Source: Microbacterium sp. Au-Mic1
Lineage (GTDB): Bacteria; Actinomycetota; Actinomycetes; Actinomycetales; Microbacteriaceae
Length of the DNA: 64,000 bases
Reading direction: 5' to 3'
Assembly (NCBI RefSeq): GCF_021341785.1
Contig: NZ_JAJTTF010000009.1
Location: 62,001 to 126,000 of the forward strand
Shown here: piece by piece, positions 37,660-46,095 of the stretch
How the letters are laid out: each line of letters starts with the position of its first letter
How positions within the stretch are numbered: the first letter of the stretch is position 1
Notes under the pieces: generated by a model
Seen by the model: the letters and a program-made list of their open reading frames with translations, nothing else
Told to the model about the DNA's origin: nothing
The model's database searches: none
Position numbers and translations under genes: made by a program

Positions 37660-37687
37660 TGGTATGCGCTTTCCCATCCGAATAGTA
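37660..37687 (-). promoter_or_regulatory. Promoter with LacI-type operator of the PL8 lyase
   Basis: TACTAT on the minus strand (37687-37682) is a good -10 box. Immediately downstream is TGGGAAAGCGCATACCA (37676-37660), an imperfect palindrome around GCGC of the kind bound by LacI-family repressors. Its place at the predicted transcription start suggests repression. Confidence 0.4.
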
Positions 37688-37759
37688 GAGGCGATGTACA
37701 TATTTCACGGCGCGGCGGACGCACGGCTGGCCCCCACCTTCGCCCTCTACGCTCGAGGC

Positions 37760-38362
37760 ATGCGCCTGCTCGCCGACGCCGACCCCGCACGCTGGATCCC
37801 CGTGACCGGATCCCTCGGCCTGCGCGGCCGTCGACATCGCAAGGCGGCGATCCGGATGCTGCTCGGCCAGGCCGGTGCGGCCGTCGGCGCGGAGGCCCGC
37901 CCCGGATCCGGCTTCGGAGCCTGGGCGCTCAGCCAGGCCGCCCCCTTCCTCATGCGCAAGGCCGACGGCCGGGTGCTGGTGTGGACCTGGAAGGCGGAGC
38001 CCGAGCTCATCGTGGCGATGGCGAGCGCGCAGGAGCTCACCCCGCAGGTGCGCACCGCCCGCGCGATGATGCCGATGGAGTACGACGACACCGAGGAGTT
38101 CCGCAACCCCTACCTGGGCGCCGGGGAGAAGCTCGTGGTGCCGCTTCCACAACCCGGCCCCACGGGTCAGTCGGCGCCGCCGTTCGCGACGTACACCTGG
38201 GACACCGGCACGCACCTCATCACGCTGCAGGCCGTGTGCGCCGACCGGGAGCGGTTCGGCACCGTGATCTCCGCCGTCGACGAGATCGCGCGCACACTGC
38301 GCACCGCGGACGACCTCGCCGTGGGCGAAGCCGGCCCGGTGCTGCGGCTGCCGCCCGCGTGA
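37760..38362 (+). CDS. Hypothetical protein, probably leaderless
   Basis: 200 aa of unknown function, soluble. It contains 'GRRHRKAAIRMLLGQAG', 'GRVLVWTWKAEPELIVAMAS' and 'TLQAVCADRERFGTVISAVD'. The frame is open upstream to 37664, but the ATG at 37760 lies 6 nt after TACGCT (37748-37753), a typical leaderless arrangement, so it is preferred. The last ~10 codons and stop are part of a 54-bp unit repeated twice more downstream. It is divergent from the PL8 gene. Confidence 0.6.
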   Translation: MRLLADADPARWIPVTGSLGLRGRRHRKAAIRMLLGQAGAAVGAEARPGSGFGAWALSQAAPFLMRKADGRVLVWTWKAEPELIVAMASAQELTPQVRTARAMMPMEYDDTEEFRNPYLGAGEKLVVPLPQPGPTGQSAPPFATYTWDTGTHLITLQAVCADRERFGTVISAVDEIARTLRTADDLAVGEAGPVLRLPPA

Positions 38363-38477
38363 GCGCACTGGTCGCCTGAACCCGCCGACCCGGTGCTGCG
38401 GCTGCCGCCCGCGTGAGCGCGCTGGTGGCCTGAGCCCGCCGGCCCGGGTGCTGCGGCTGCCGCCCGCGTGGCGGGCA
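38331..38477. repeat. 54-bp tandem repeat including the 3' end of the preceding gene
   Basis: Units begin at 38331, 38385 and 38439 (the last partial, with one extra G) and share CGGTGCTGCGGCTGCCGCCC. The first unit contains the stop codon of the 37760-38362 gene, so the others are duplicated gene ends in non-coding DNA. Confidence 0.85.
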
Positions 38478-38507
38478 CATCGGCACGACCGCCGCGCCGG
38501 AGCGTGC

Positions 38508-38918
38508 TCAGTCGAGCCCGCGCTCGTCCAGCCACTGCCGGGCGACCGCCTTGGGTGCGCGCAGAAGCCAGGCGTCGGCGATGACCTCGCCGAGGTGTTC
38601 GGGCGCGATCGCGTCGAGCCGCAGCAGCACCGCGGGGTAGCCGGTGAAGTGCGGGATGGTGAAGAACACGTCCGGATCCGCCGCGATCAGCTCCTCGGCG
38701 AGGGCCGCCGTCTCCGTGCGCACCGCGAGCACCGGGCCGTCCGGCCAGGTGCGGCCGAGTTCGGCGAGCTGGGCCAGATCCGTCTTCCGCGGCCCTCGCA
38801 TCCACGCGACCTGGCCTCCGTTGCAGCGCCAGGCGGGTTCCCCGGTGTGACCGCCGACCCGCTCCTCGACGCCCGGCAAGGCGAGGGCCAACCCGCGGAC
38901 ATCGTCGATCGTCGCCAT
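38508..38918 (-). CDS. MmcQ/YjbR-family protein
   Basis: 136 aa. It has 'IDDVRGLALALPGVEERVG', 'AWRCNGGQVAWMRGPRKTD' and a C-terminal 'ADAWLLRAPKAVARQWLDE', matching the double-stranded-DNA-binding-like fold of MmcQ/YjbR proteins. Function in the cell is unknown. The ATG at 38918 begins at the family's conserved helix; a longer upstream frame crosses a palindromic repeat and is rejected. Confidence 0.82.
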   Translation of the reverse strand: MATIDDVRGLALALPGVEERVGGHTGEPAWRCNGGQVAWMRGPRKTDLAQLAELGRTWPDGPVLAVRTETAALAEELIAADPDVFFTIPHFTGYPAVLLRLDAIAPEHLGEVIADAWLLRAPKAVARQWLDERGLD

Positions 38919-38975
38919 GGATCCGATCCTCGTCGCGTCCAGGACGCGGATCAAGGGCGGGCGGTTGCAGGACGC

Positions 38976-39024
38976 CGCGACGGATGCAGGACGGATCCGT
39001 CGATCCCTTCGTGCATCCGTCGCG
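38976..39024. repeat. Palindromic GCGACGGATGC element, copy 1
   Basis: Perfect 13-bp arms CGCGACGGATGCA (38976-38988) and TGCATCCGTCGCG (39012-39024). Flanking GCAGG/CCTGC extend the stem. It lies just past the DHFR-like gene and may terminate it. Same family as 50037-50104. Confidence 0.7.
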
Positions 39025-39052
39025 GGACCCTGCAGGCGTACTGCCCGCGGAC

Positions 39053-39619
39053 TCACGAGCGCCGGCACTCCACCAGCGTCACACCCGAGTCGAACGCCGT
39101 GGCGGCAGTCCGTGTGAACGCCGTGGGAGCGTAGCCACTGCGCCCTAACAGCGGGATCCCGTCGCCGAACAGCACGGGGTTGACCTTCAGGACGAGGCGG
39201 TCGATCTCGCCCACGAGCGACGCGGCGAGCGCGCCGCCCCCGCACAGCCAGATGCCGGCCCCGTCCTGCGCCTTGAGTTCGCGCACGACGTCGACCGGGT
39301 CGCGGTCGGTGAACTCGACTCCCTCGACCGGATCCGGATCCCGCCGCGTGAAGACCATCTGACGCAGGTGGGCGTACGGGCTGGGCATCGCCGGCAGACC
39401 GACCGCGTAGGTGTTCCAGCCCATCAGGACGGTGTCGAACGCGGTGCGGTTCTGCGCGATGCCCAGTGCGTCCGCGAACGACGTGGGGATGGCATCGGCG
39501 AAGCGGGCGTTGATCGCCGCCATGTGGTCACCCTCGAACAGAAAGGCGTCGAACTGCCCCTCGGGCCCGGCGATGAAGCCATCCAGGCTGACCGCCACGT
39601 AGTAGGTGAGTTCTCGCAT
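39053..39619 (-). CDS. Dihydrofolate reductase-like (RibD C-terminal domain) protein
   Basis: 188 aa, with 'MRELTYYVAVSLDGFIAGPE' at the N-terminus, 'DTVLMGWNTYAVGL' and 'GIWLCGGGALAASLVGEIDR' in the middle, and 'NPVLFGDGIPLLG' near the end. These are the RibD_C/DHFR-like signatures of stand-alone reductases of unknown substrate in actinobacteria. GGAGG lies 4 nt before the ATG. It is divergent from a TetR gene 88 bp away with a palindrome between, so it is probably that regulator's target. Confidence 0.85.
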   Translation of the reverse strand: MRELTYYVAVSLDGFIAGPEGQFDAFLFEGDHMAAINARFADAIPTSFADALGIAQNRTAFDTVLMGWNTYAVGLPAMPSPYAHLRQMVFTRRDPDPVEGVEFTDRDPVDVVRELKAQDGAGIWLCGGGALAASLVGEIDRLVLKVNPVLFGDGIPLLGRSGYAPTAFTRTAATAFDSGVTLVECRRS

Positions 39620-39671
39620 AGGTCCTCCGATCGTCGAGCACCCATCCACGACAGGTGCAGTGATTGAGAGA

Positions 39672-39689
39672 CTACAACAGATGTTGTGG
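39672..39689. promoter_or_regulatory. TetR-type operator between DHFR-like and tetR genes
   Basis: Palindrome ACAACA-GA-TGTTGT (39674-39687) with a further C/G pair outside, in the only AT-rich part of the 88-bp divergent promoter. Confidence 0.55.
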
Positions 39690-39707
39690 TTGCGCTACTC
39701 TGAGGAC

Positions 39708-40280
39708 ATGGCGAAGAACGAAGCCCGCAGGACCGCCCTCGCCGACGCCGGCATCGCCGTGCTCGCACGAGAGGGGTCGCGCGGACTCACCCATCGCGCG
39801 GTCGATGACGCCGCCGGCGTGCCGACGGGCACGGCCTCGAACTACTTCCGCAGCAGGGAGGCGCTGATCGCCGGCCTGTTCCAGCGCATCGGGGAACGCC
39901 TCGCCCCCACGCCGGAGGATCTGGCGCACCATGCCGCCCAGACGCCGAGCCCCGCCCTGTTCGCCGACTACATGCGCGACATCGTGCGCCGGCTGCTCGG
40001 CGAGCGCGAGGTCACGCTCGCACTGTTCGAGCTGCGGCTCGAGGCTGCGCGGCGACCGGAGCTCGCCGCCGCGCTGGAGGAGTGGCAGCGCGCGGGCTTC
40101 GAGGGCGACGTCGCCTTCAACGCGGCCGCGGGGCTCCCGGGCGGACGCGCGGAGATCGCGCTGTTCCACTACGCGATCGAGGGCCTCGTCTTCGACCGGC
40201 TCACGTCGTCGATCGACCCCGCCACTCCGGCCGACGACGTCGTGGACGCCCTGGTCGCGGGGCTGCTCCCCCGGGGGTGA
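39708..40280 (+). CDS. TetR-family repressor
   Basis: 190 aa. The N-terminal helix-turn-helix reads 'GSRGLTHRAVDDAAGVPTG' and 'TASNYFRSREALIAGLFQRI'; the C-terminal ligand domain is all-helical. TACTCT (39696-39701) is 6 nt from the ATG, so the message may be leaderless, although the GAGGA between could also serve as a ribosome site. It is probably autoregulatory and represses the adjacent reductase gene through the palindrome upstream. Confidence 0.88.
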   Translation: MAKNEARRTALADAGIAVLAREGSRGLTHRAVDDAAGVPTGTASNYFRSREALIAGLFQRIGERLAPTPEDLAHHAAQTPSPALFADYMRDIVRRLLGEREVTLALFELRLEAARRPELAAALEEWQRAGFEGDVAFNAAAGLPGGRAEIALFHYAIEGLVFDRLTSSIDPATPADDVVDALVAGLLPRG

Positions 40281-40308
40281 GCGACCACGGGTCAGCGGCG
40301 GGTGGGTG

Positions 40309-41940
40309 TCAGAGGTTCACGTCCCCCACGAGGTTGACCCTGATGCCCATGCCGTCCAGCATCGCGGCCTTCGCGATGAGGGCCTTGTCCGCGGTCTCCG
40401 CATCGGGCGCGTAGACGAGCTGGGCGTGGTTGGCCTTGTGCCGGGCCATGAACTGGTCCCGGCTCTGCCCGTGCAGCACGACGTGAGCGATCGGCCACTC
40501 CGGGTTCGTGGCGTCCTTGCGGCGCTGCGTCTCCTCGGCCGGGAGCGCCACGACCGTGCCGCGGAACACGTCGGCCTGCAGCACCCCGTCGGCGATGAAG
40601 ATCCGTGAGAGCACGACCTCGCCGGGCTTCGAGACGCCGTTGATCGTGGCGCCGCCGGCGGGGAAGAACACATGCCCCTGCCGCCAGCCCTCGGCCTTGT
40701 CCCAGCCGCCGAGGTGCGAGGCCGGGACGGATCCGGAGATCTCGTAGACCCAGACGAACTCGCCGTCGTAGTCCTCGCCCCAGCGTACGTCGTGCAGCGT
40801 GTTGTCGGGCACGAGACCCATCGCCCGCCACACCCGGTCGGTCACGAGGGCATCGACCGCGACCCCCTCGTCGGCCTCGTTGAAGTGCGGGAAGGCGCGC
40901 CCCTCGTGCAGGATCCGGGATCCGTCGCGCGAGGTGACCGGCGGGCGATCGGTGGAGTTCAGGATCCCCTCGGCGAGATCCGATGCGGGCACCAGATCCT
41001 TGAGGCCCTGCTGGTACTGGATCCCGACCGCGTCCAGGCCGAAGTCGTCGGCGATGCGGAGAGCGGCGATGTACATCTTCAGCTGCCACTGCACCTGCTC
41101 GCGGGTGAGCTCCGTGGCGGCGTCCGCGCCGTAGACGAACGCCATGCCGTGCGCGATGAGCCAGTCGTACGCGGCGTCGGCCTCGGCATCGGTCACGTTC
41201 AGCATCTCCGCATACAGCGCGGACTGCGACAGGCGCTCCTTGTAGATGCCGGTCTGATTGAGCAGTTCGTCGTCGAAGATCGCGTTGTACATGCCCATGC
41301 AGCCCTCGTCGAAGACGCCGATGATGGCCTTGTCGGCCCGCAGCTGTGCGGCGAGCGCCTCGCCGAGCTGCTTCTCGGGGCTGTCGGGGAGTTCCGGAAG
41401 GGCGCGCACATGCGAGGCGTCGTGCGTGATGCGGCCGGTCTCGGTCCACTCCTTCAGCGCCTCGCGGAACCAGTCGTCGGTGAAGTCGACCGACCAGACG
41501 GTGGAGTAGGGCTTGCCCATCTTCGTGAGCCCGGCGTTGAGCCCGAGCAGCCCCACGAGTCCCGGCCAGTCCGGCGCGAAGTTCGCCGTGGTGAGGATCG
41601 GCCCGCGGTGCGTGCGCAGCCCCGCCAGCACGTGGTGCGAGTACTGCCAGTTCGCCGTCGCGACGATCAGCGGGGCGTCGTCGGGGATCGCTTTGAACAC
41701 CTCCATGCCCATCCGCTGGCTGGAGATGTAGCCGTGGCCTGTGGCCGGGTCCACGCCGAAGGGGCGGATGACCGTCCACCCCAGGTCCGCGAAGGCCGCG
41801 GTGACCGCCGCCTCCGTCGCCGCCTGCACCGGCCAGCCCGCGATGTTCGCCGATTCGCGGAGGTCGCCGGAGGTGATCAGGTAGGCGGTCTTCGGCGCGG
41901 AGGCGGGGCGCGCGGTCGGCGCGGGGATGACGTAGCTCAT
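40309..41940 (-). CDS. L-fucose/D-arabinose isomerase-family enzyme
   Basis: 543 aa ketol isomerase of the fucose isomerase family, cytoplasmic. 'YLITSGDLRESANIAGWPVQ' opens the protein. 'GVFDEGCMGMYNAIFDDE' carries the Glu of the metal site, and 'HVVLHGQSRDQFMARHKANH' near the end supplies the His-rich part. Classical FucI also converts D-arabinose to D-ribulose. In this operon, with GH116 and an FGGY kinase and next to D-arabinan-type hydrolases, D-arabinose is the more likely substrate (inference). The ATG at 41940 overlaps the GH116 stop by 4 bp. Confidence 0.85.
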   Translation of the reverse strand: MSYVIPAPTARPASAPKTAYLITSGDLRESANIAGWPVQAATEAAVTAAFADLGWTVIRPFGVDPATGHGYISSQRMGMEVFKAIPDDAPLIVATANWQYSHHVLAGLRTHRGPILTTANFAPDWPGLVGLLGLNAGLTKMGKPYSTVWSVDFTDDWFREALKEWTETGRITHDASHVRALPELPDSPEKQLGEALAAQLRADKAIIGVFDEGCMGMYNAIFDDELLNQTGIYKERLSQSALYAEMLNVTDAEADAAYDWLIAHGMAFVYGADAATELTREQVQWQLKMYIAALRIADDFGLDAVGIQYQQGLKDLVPASDLAEGILNSTDRPPVTSRDGSRILHEGRAFPHFNEADEGVAVDALVTDRVWRAMGLVPDNTLHDVRWGEDYDGEFVWVYEISGSVPASHLGGWDKAEGWRQGHVFFPAGGATINGVSKPGEVVLSRIFIADGVLQADVFRGTVVALPAEETQRRKDATNPEWPIAHVVLHGQSRDQFMARHKANHAQLVYAPDAETADKALIAKAAMLDGMGIRVNLVGDVNL

Positions 41941-44546
41941 GGGGTTCTCCGTTGCTGGGTGGTGGTCTCGTCGGTGGTGCCGGTGGGCCGCGGGATGGTG
42001 CGGGTCTCGCCGGCGTCGAGGTGCAGGTCGCGTGCGAGGACCGCGTCGTGCAGACGCAGCTCGGCGAGGTCGAGCACGCCGCCGTCGACGTGCAGGGTCA
42101 GGGCGTCCCGGTGTGCTTCGGCGCGACCCCACCCGGTTCCGGTGGTGAACAGGAACCGCGCCGGCCCGCCCTCGGCGAAGGCGCCGGAGGCCGGAGCGAA
42201 GGACAGGGTACGCGCGGGCGCATCCCATTGCGCGCCGCTCGCGGCGAGCAGCAGCGCCCAGGATGCGAGGGAGCGGGCGTAGTGGTTGCCGCACTCGATC
42301 TCGTTCCACGGATTGCGGTGCACCCCGTCGTAACGAGCGCGCACCGTGCGTTCGACGAGCAGGGCGTCCTCGACCCGCCCCGCGTAGAGCAGCGACGCCG
42401 CCACCTGGTGCTCGATCCCGGTCCACACCTCGTCCGAGTAGACGAACGGGATCGCCGGGCGACCGCCGCGCGGCCACGACGCGAGCAGCAGCCCGCCCTC
42501 GTCGTTCAGGGCGTACACGCGCTGGGTGCTCTCGTGCGCGGACAGGTCGGCTCTGTGGTTGTGCGCCACGACCGCGGCGAGCGCCGAGTCGAGATGCTCC
42601 GGCGGCAGGAGCGCGCCGAGCCCGTTGACCCAGGCGTGGAACTGCCCCAGCAGCTGATCCGAGAGCACGCCGTCGCCGTACTGGTAGCGGTGCGCGTCGA
42701 CGTCGTCGATCACCTGCCGGTAGTACTCGCCGTTGAACAGCACGTCATCCATCGCCGCGGCCACATGATCGGCACGGGTCGACCAGTCGCGGGCGCGCTC
42801 CGCCTCGCCGAGGTGGGCCGCCATCCGGGATCCGGCGCGGAGCGCGGCGAGGTGGATGCCGTTGGCGAGCGGATCGATCCCGTGGAACTCGACGTCGTAG
42901 GTGTTGTGCAGCTCGCCGTCCAGCAGGCCGTCGCCGTCGCGATCCCATTCCCGGATGGCATGTTCCAGGGTGCGCACCGCCGCCGGCCAGAGCTCGCGCA
43001 GGAACGCGTCGTCGCCGGAGAACCGCCACTCGCGATGCAGCCGCAGGAGGGTGCCGAGCTGACCGTCGGCCGCCGGACCGATGAACCACGAGGAGGATCC
43101 GAAGACCCGACTGCCGCGGAACCTCTGCGCCCCCTGCTCGTCGGTCTCGAGCAGGAACTCCGGGCGGCGGGCACTGCGCTCGAGCGCGGGGAACAACCAG
43201 GCGACGCTCTGCGCGTAGGACCAGACATGGGTGCAGGTGCCCTCGCAGGAGCCGCCGTGGTCGAAGGATCCCTCCCACGCGGCGAACACCGGCCCCTCCC
43301 CCAGGACCGGGTTCGGCGACTCCAGGACGAAGCAGGTGGTGGAGCGCACCGCGGCGATGTTCGCCCCGGCGGCTTCGGCGAGCACGGGATCCAGGGTGCC
43401 GCCGTACAGGGCCTCGACGAAGGCGTCGGTGGCGGCCTCGAGTGCGGGCAGCTCGCCGTGCAGATGCGTCGCGGCGGCCCAGGCATCGGGCCAGAGCGTC
43501 GCATAGTGGTTGCGCACGATCGGCGGGAGCGACGGATCCACCGGCTCGTCGTCCATGATGATGTGCCCGTGCCAGCCGCGGCGGCGGTTCGGGAACGACC
43601 AGCTCAGCACGAACTCGAAGTCGCACGCCTCGCCGGGCGCGAGCGTGTGCACGATGCCCAGGGATCCGGTACGCAGCCGGGGAAGCTTGGCGAGCATCTC
43701 CTGCTCGGTGAGCGGCGGGGCGTCCGGGGCCGCGTCCCGCTCCGCGAACAGGCCGCGCGGGCGGTCCTCGAGTGTGAGCCGCGGCTCGGGGTCGAGCAGT
43801 CCGTCGGCCGTGAGGTCGCTCCAGAACATGCGGGCGCCGTCGGGCCAATAGCTCGTGACCCACTGCGGCTTGACGGTGGTGGACGCGTCGGTCGTGGTGA
43901 GGGCGAGGGTGCCATAGCCGGGGTCGTCCTCGGGCAGGTCGATGCCGAAGTCGAGGCCGCGCACGGCGCCGTCGTCGCACCAGCGCACGGTCTGCGTGCC
44001 ACGCATGCCCCAGGGCGCGTCCGGCCCGGGCTCCCCGCGGCCGGCCGTGTGCGAGACGCTGCCGACGATCGTGACCGCGACGGGCGCATCGCCGGGGTTG
44101 GCGACCCGGTATCGCAGCACCGCCGCGGGGATCCCCGAGGCGTCGGCGTCGAGCGGCACGAGCGGGGTGAACGCGTGCAGCGACACCTCCACGGGCAGCA
44201 CGCGGTCGGCGAAGTCGATGTCGACCACGGGGTACTCACCGTGCATCGTGGCGGCGTCGAGCCGCGGCAGTCCCGCGAGGTCGTCGAAGGAGAATCCGGC
44301 GTCGAGGTCGCGCCGGCCGGTCACGCGCGCCTCGAGCACGCGAGTGACCGGATCCGCCCCCTCCGGCGCCGCGTGGATCGCGAAGAACGTGCGGGGATTG
44401 CGGCGGTCCTTGTCGGGATGGTTCTCGAGCTCCCAGTCGCGCAGCTCGCCACGGGCGCCGAGCGACACGTTGCCGGTGCCGATACCGCCCAGCAGGAACG
44501 CCGCGCGCTCCGCGGTGTGCGGGATGGGGCGGGCGCGGCGCGTCAT
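41937..44546 (-). CDS. GH116 glycosidase, candidate exo-beta-D-arabinofuranosidase
   Basis: 869 aa, no signal peptide, so cytoplasmic. An N-terminal beta-sandwich ('GIGTGNVSLGARGELRDWEL') is followed by an (alpha/alpha)6 barrel with 'STTCFVLESPNPV', 'FAAWEGSFDHGGSCEGTCTH' (Glu425) and 'GELHNTYDVEFHGIDPLANG' (Asp551). These correspond to the GH116 nucleophile and acid/base regions. The family includes glucosylceramidases and beta-xylosidases. A Microbacterium GH116 is reported as exo-beta-D-arabinofuranosidase (from memory). Both ends overlap neighbours by ATGA, giving a kinase-GH116-isomerase operon. Confidence 0.85.
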   Translation of the reverse strand: MTRRARPIPHTAERAAFLLGGIGTGNVSLGARGELRDWELENHPDKDRRNPRTFFAIHAAPEGADPVTRVLEARVTGRRDLDAGFSFDDLAGLPRLDAATMHGEYPVVDIDFADRVLPVEVSLHAFTPLVPLDADASGIPAAVLRYRVANPGDAPVAVTIVGSVSHTAGRGEPGPDAPWGMRGTQTVRWCDDGAVRGLDFGIDLPEDDPGYGTLALTTTDASTTVKPQWVTSYWPDGARMFWSDLTADGLLDPEPRLTLEDRPRGLFAERDAAPDAPPLTEQEMLAKLPRLRTGSLGIVHTLAPGEACDFEFVLSWSFPNRRRGWHGHIIMDDEPVDPSLPPIVRNHYATLWPDAWAAATHLHGELPALEAATDAFVEALYGGTLDPVLAEAAGANIAAVRSTTCFVLESPNPVLGEGPVFAAWEGSFDHGGSCEGTCTHVWSYAQSVAWLFPALERSARRPEFLLETDEQGAQRFRGSRVFGSSSWFIGPAADGQLGTLLRLHREWRFSGDDAFLRELWPAAVRTLEHAIREWDRDGDGLLDGELHNTYDVEFHGIDPLANGIHLAALRAGSRMAAHLGEAERARDWSTRADHVAAAMDDVLFNGEYYRQVIDDVDAHRYQYGDGVLSDQLLGQFHAWVNGLGALLPPEHLDSALAAVVAHNHRADLSAHESTQRVYALNDEGGLLLASWPRGGRPAIPFVYSDEVWTGIEHQVAASLLYAGRVEDALLVERTVRARYDGVHRNPWNEIECGNHYARSLASWALLLAASGAQWDAPARTLSFAPASGAFAEGGPARFLFTTGTGWGRAEAHRDALTLHVDGGVLDLAELRLHDAVLARDLHLDAGETRTIPRPTGTTDETTTQQRRTP

Positions 44547-46051
44547 GCGGACGCCTCCTTCTCGTCGTCGGCCCTCTGCTGCGCCGCGAGCTCGTGCACG
44601 ACGTCGGCGGTGCCCGCGTAGAGACGCAGGTAGCGGTGGAACAGCGCGTCGTAGACCGGGGCGAGTGCGGGGTCGGGGGTGATCGTGGCGACGACCGGGT
44701 TCCAGTCCGCGATCGCGGGGGCCGGATCGGAGACCGCGCCCGCCGCGAGGAAGGCCGCGCCGTAGCTCGCACCGATCGTCACCTCGGGCACCTCCTGCAC
44801 GAGCCCGGTGACATCGGACACGATCTGCAGCCAGAGCCGGCCCTGCGTGCCGCCGCCCACCGCCACGATCCGGCGGATGTCCGCCCCCGCGTCGCGCATG
44901 GTCTGCACGTTGTGCCGCACCCCGAGTGCGGTGGCCTCCAGCGCGGCCCGGTACAGGTCGCCGCGGCCGTGTGCGAGGGTGAGACCGGCGATCACGCCGC
45001 GGGCGTCCGGATCCTGGATCGGCGTGCGCTCCCCGGCGAAGTAGGGCAGCATCACGAGGCCGCGCGCGCCGGCGCCCGAGGTCTCGGCCTCGGCGAGCAG
45101 CTCGGGATAGTCGGATCCCGTGAGATCGGTCAGCCAGGCGGTGAGCGCGCCGGACGTCGACAGGCCTCCGGCGAGGTTGCGGGTGCCCGCGAAGGCGCCG
45201 GCCGTGGTCCACATCGAGGGGGTGCGGAGGGTCTCCTCCCCGGTCGCGATGACGAACATGGTCGTCCCGTACATGAGCATGAGGTCGCCGGTGCCGTGCG
45301 CGCCGACGCTGACCGCCTCGGTCCAGGCGTCGATCGTGCCCGCGATGACGGGCGTGCCCTCGGCGATCCCGGTGACCGCCGCCGCCTCGGCCGACACGAC
45401 GCCGGCGACGTCGCCCGCCCAGAGCAGGGCGGGCTGCTCGAGGGGCACCGCATACCGCTGCCACCACTCGTCGTGCCAGCGCTCGCGCTCGATGTCGTAC
45501 AGCGGCGAGACCTGGCTCGCGGACTGGTGGTCGAGCACGTAGGCGCCGGTGAGCCGGTGCGCAAGCCACGACGCGGGCATGAAGAGCCGCCGCGCGCGCC
45601 GCCAGGACGGCGGATCCTCGTCGTGGATCCAGAGGATCTTGGGGCCGCCCGCCTGCGAGGTGAGTCCGGATCCGCCCACGCGCGTGATCTCGGCGACTCC
45701 GAGATCCGCCGTCATCCGGTCGATCTGCTCCCCGGCGCGGGTGTCGACGCCGTAGAGGATGGCAGGGCGGACGGGCTCGCCCGCCTCGTCGGCCAGCAGG
45801 ATGCACGGTCCCATGCCGCTCACGCCGACCGCGGTGATCTCAGCATCGGGCACGCCGGCCAGCAGCTCGCGAGCCAGCGAGACGAACTCGTCCCACCAGA
45901 TCCCGCCGTCCATCTCGACCCATCCGATGCGCGGGCGGCTCACCTCATGCGTCCGCGTCGCCTGCGCGATGATCGCGCCGCCGGCATCGACGAGGACGCC
46001 CTTGCTGCTGGAGGTGCCGATGTCGACACCGATGGTGCACCGCACGCGCAT
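44543..46051 (-). CDS. FGGY-family carbohydrate kinase, candidate D-ribulokinase
   Basis: 502 aa. 'CTIGVDIGTSSSKGVLVDAG' and 'AVGVSGMGPCILLADEAGEP' form the ATPase/phosphate loop. 'GTIDAWTEAVSVGAHGTGDL' and 'LMLPYFAGERTPIQDPDARG'-type motifs mark the xylulokinase-like branch. 'IVAVGGGTQGRLWLQIVSDV' is the C-terminal FGGY signature. With the isomerase in the same operon it would phosphorylate D-ribulose (inference). First gene of the operon, with an LacI-type operator about 45 bp upstream. Confidence 0.88.
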   Translation of the reverse strand: MRVRCTIGVDIGTSSSKGVLVDAGGAIIAQATRTHEVSRPRIGWVEMDGGIWWDEFVSLARELLAGVPDAEITAVGVSGMGPCILLADEAGEPVRPAILYGVDTRAGEQIDRMTADLGVAEITRVGGSGLTSQAGGPKILWIHDEDPPSWRRARRLFMPASWLAHRLTGAYVLDHQSASQVSPLYDIERERWHDEWWQRYAVPLEQPALLWAGDVAGVVSAEAAAVTGIAEGTPVIAGTIDAWTEAVSVGAHGTGDLMLMYGTTMFVIATGEETLRTPSMWTTAGAFAGTRNLAGGLSTSGALTAWLTDLTGSDYPELLAEAETSGAGARGLVMLPYFAGERTPIQDPDARGVIAGLTLAHGRGDLYRAALEATALGVRHNVQTMRDAGADIRRIVAVGGGTQGRLWLQIVSDVTGLVQEVPEVTIGASYGAAFLAAGAVSDPAPAIADWNPVVATITPDPALAPVYDALFHRYLRLYAGTADVVHELAAQQRADDEKEASA

Positions 46052-46095
46052 CCTCCTCGATCGCTCGCCCTGACCGGACGGCGATCACACTACGC

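Noticed and set aside
32438..37685. Long plus-strand open frames opposite the glycosyltransferase and PL8 genes
   Set aside because: Shadows of well-recognised minus-strand genes; low-complexity Arg/Gly/His-rich translations.
44547..45806. Extended GH116 frame running into the kinase gene
   Set aside because: The extra part is antisense-frame sequence inside the FGGY kinase; the ATG at 44546 forms an ATGA overlap typical of this operon.
40309..46051. L-fucose catabolic operon
   Set aside because: No fuculose-phosphate aldolase or fucose-specific transporter; neighbouring hydrolases target D-arabinofuranose polymers.
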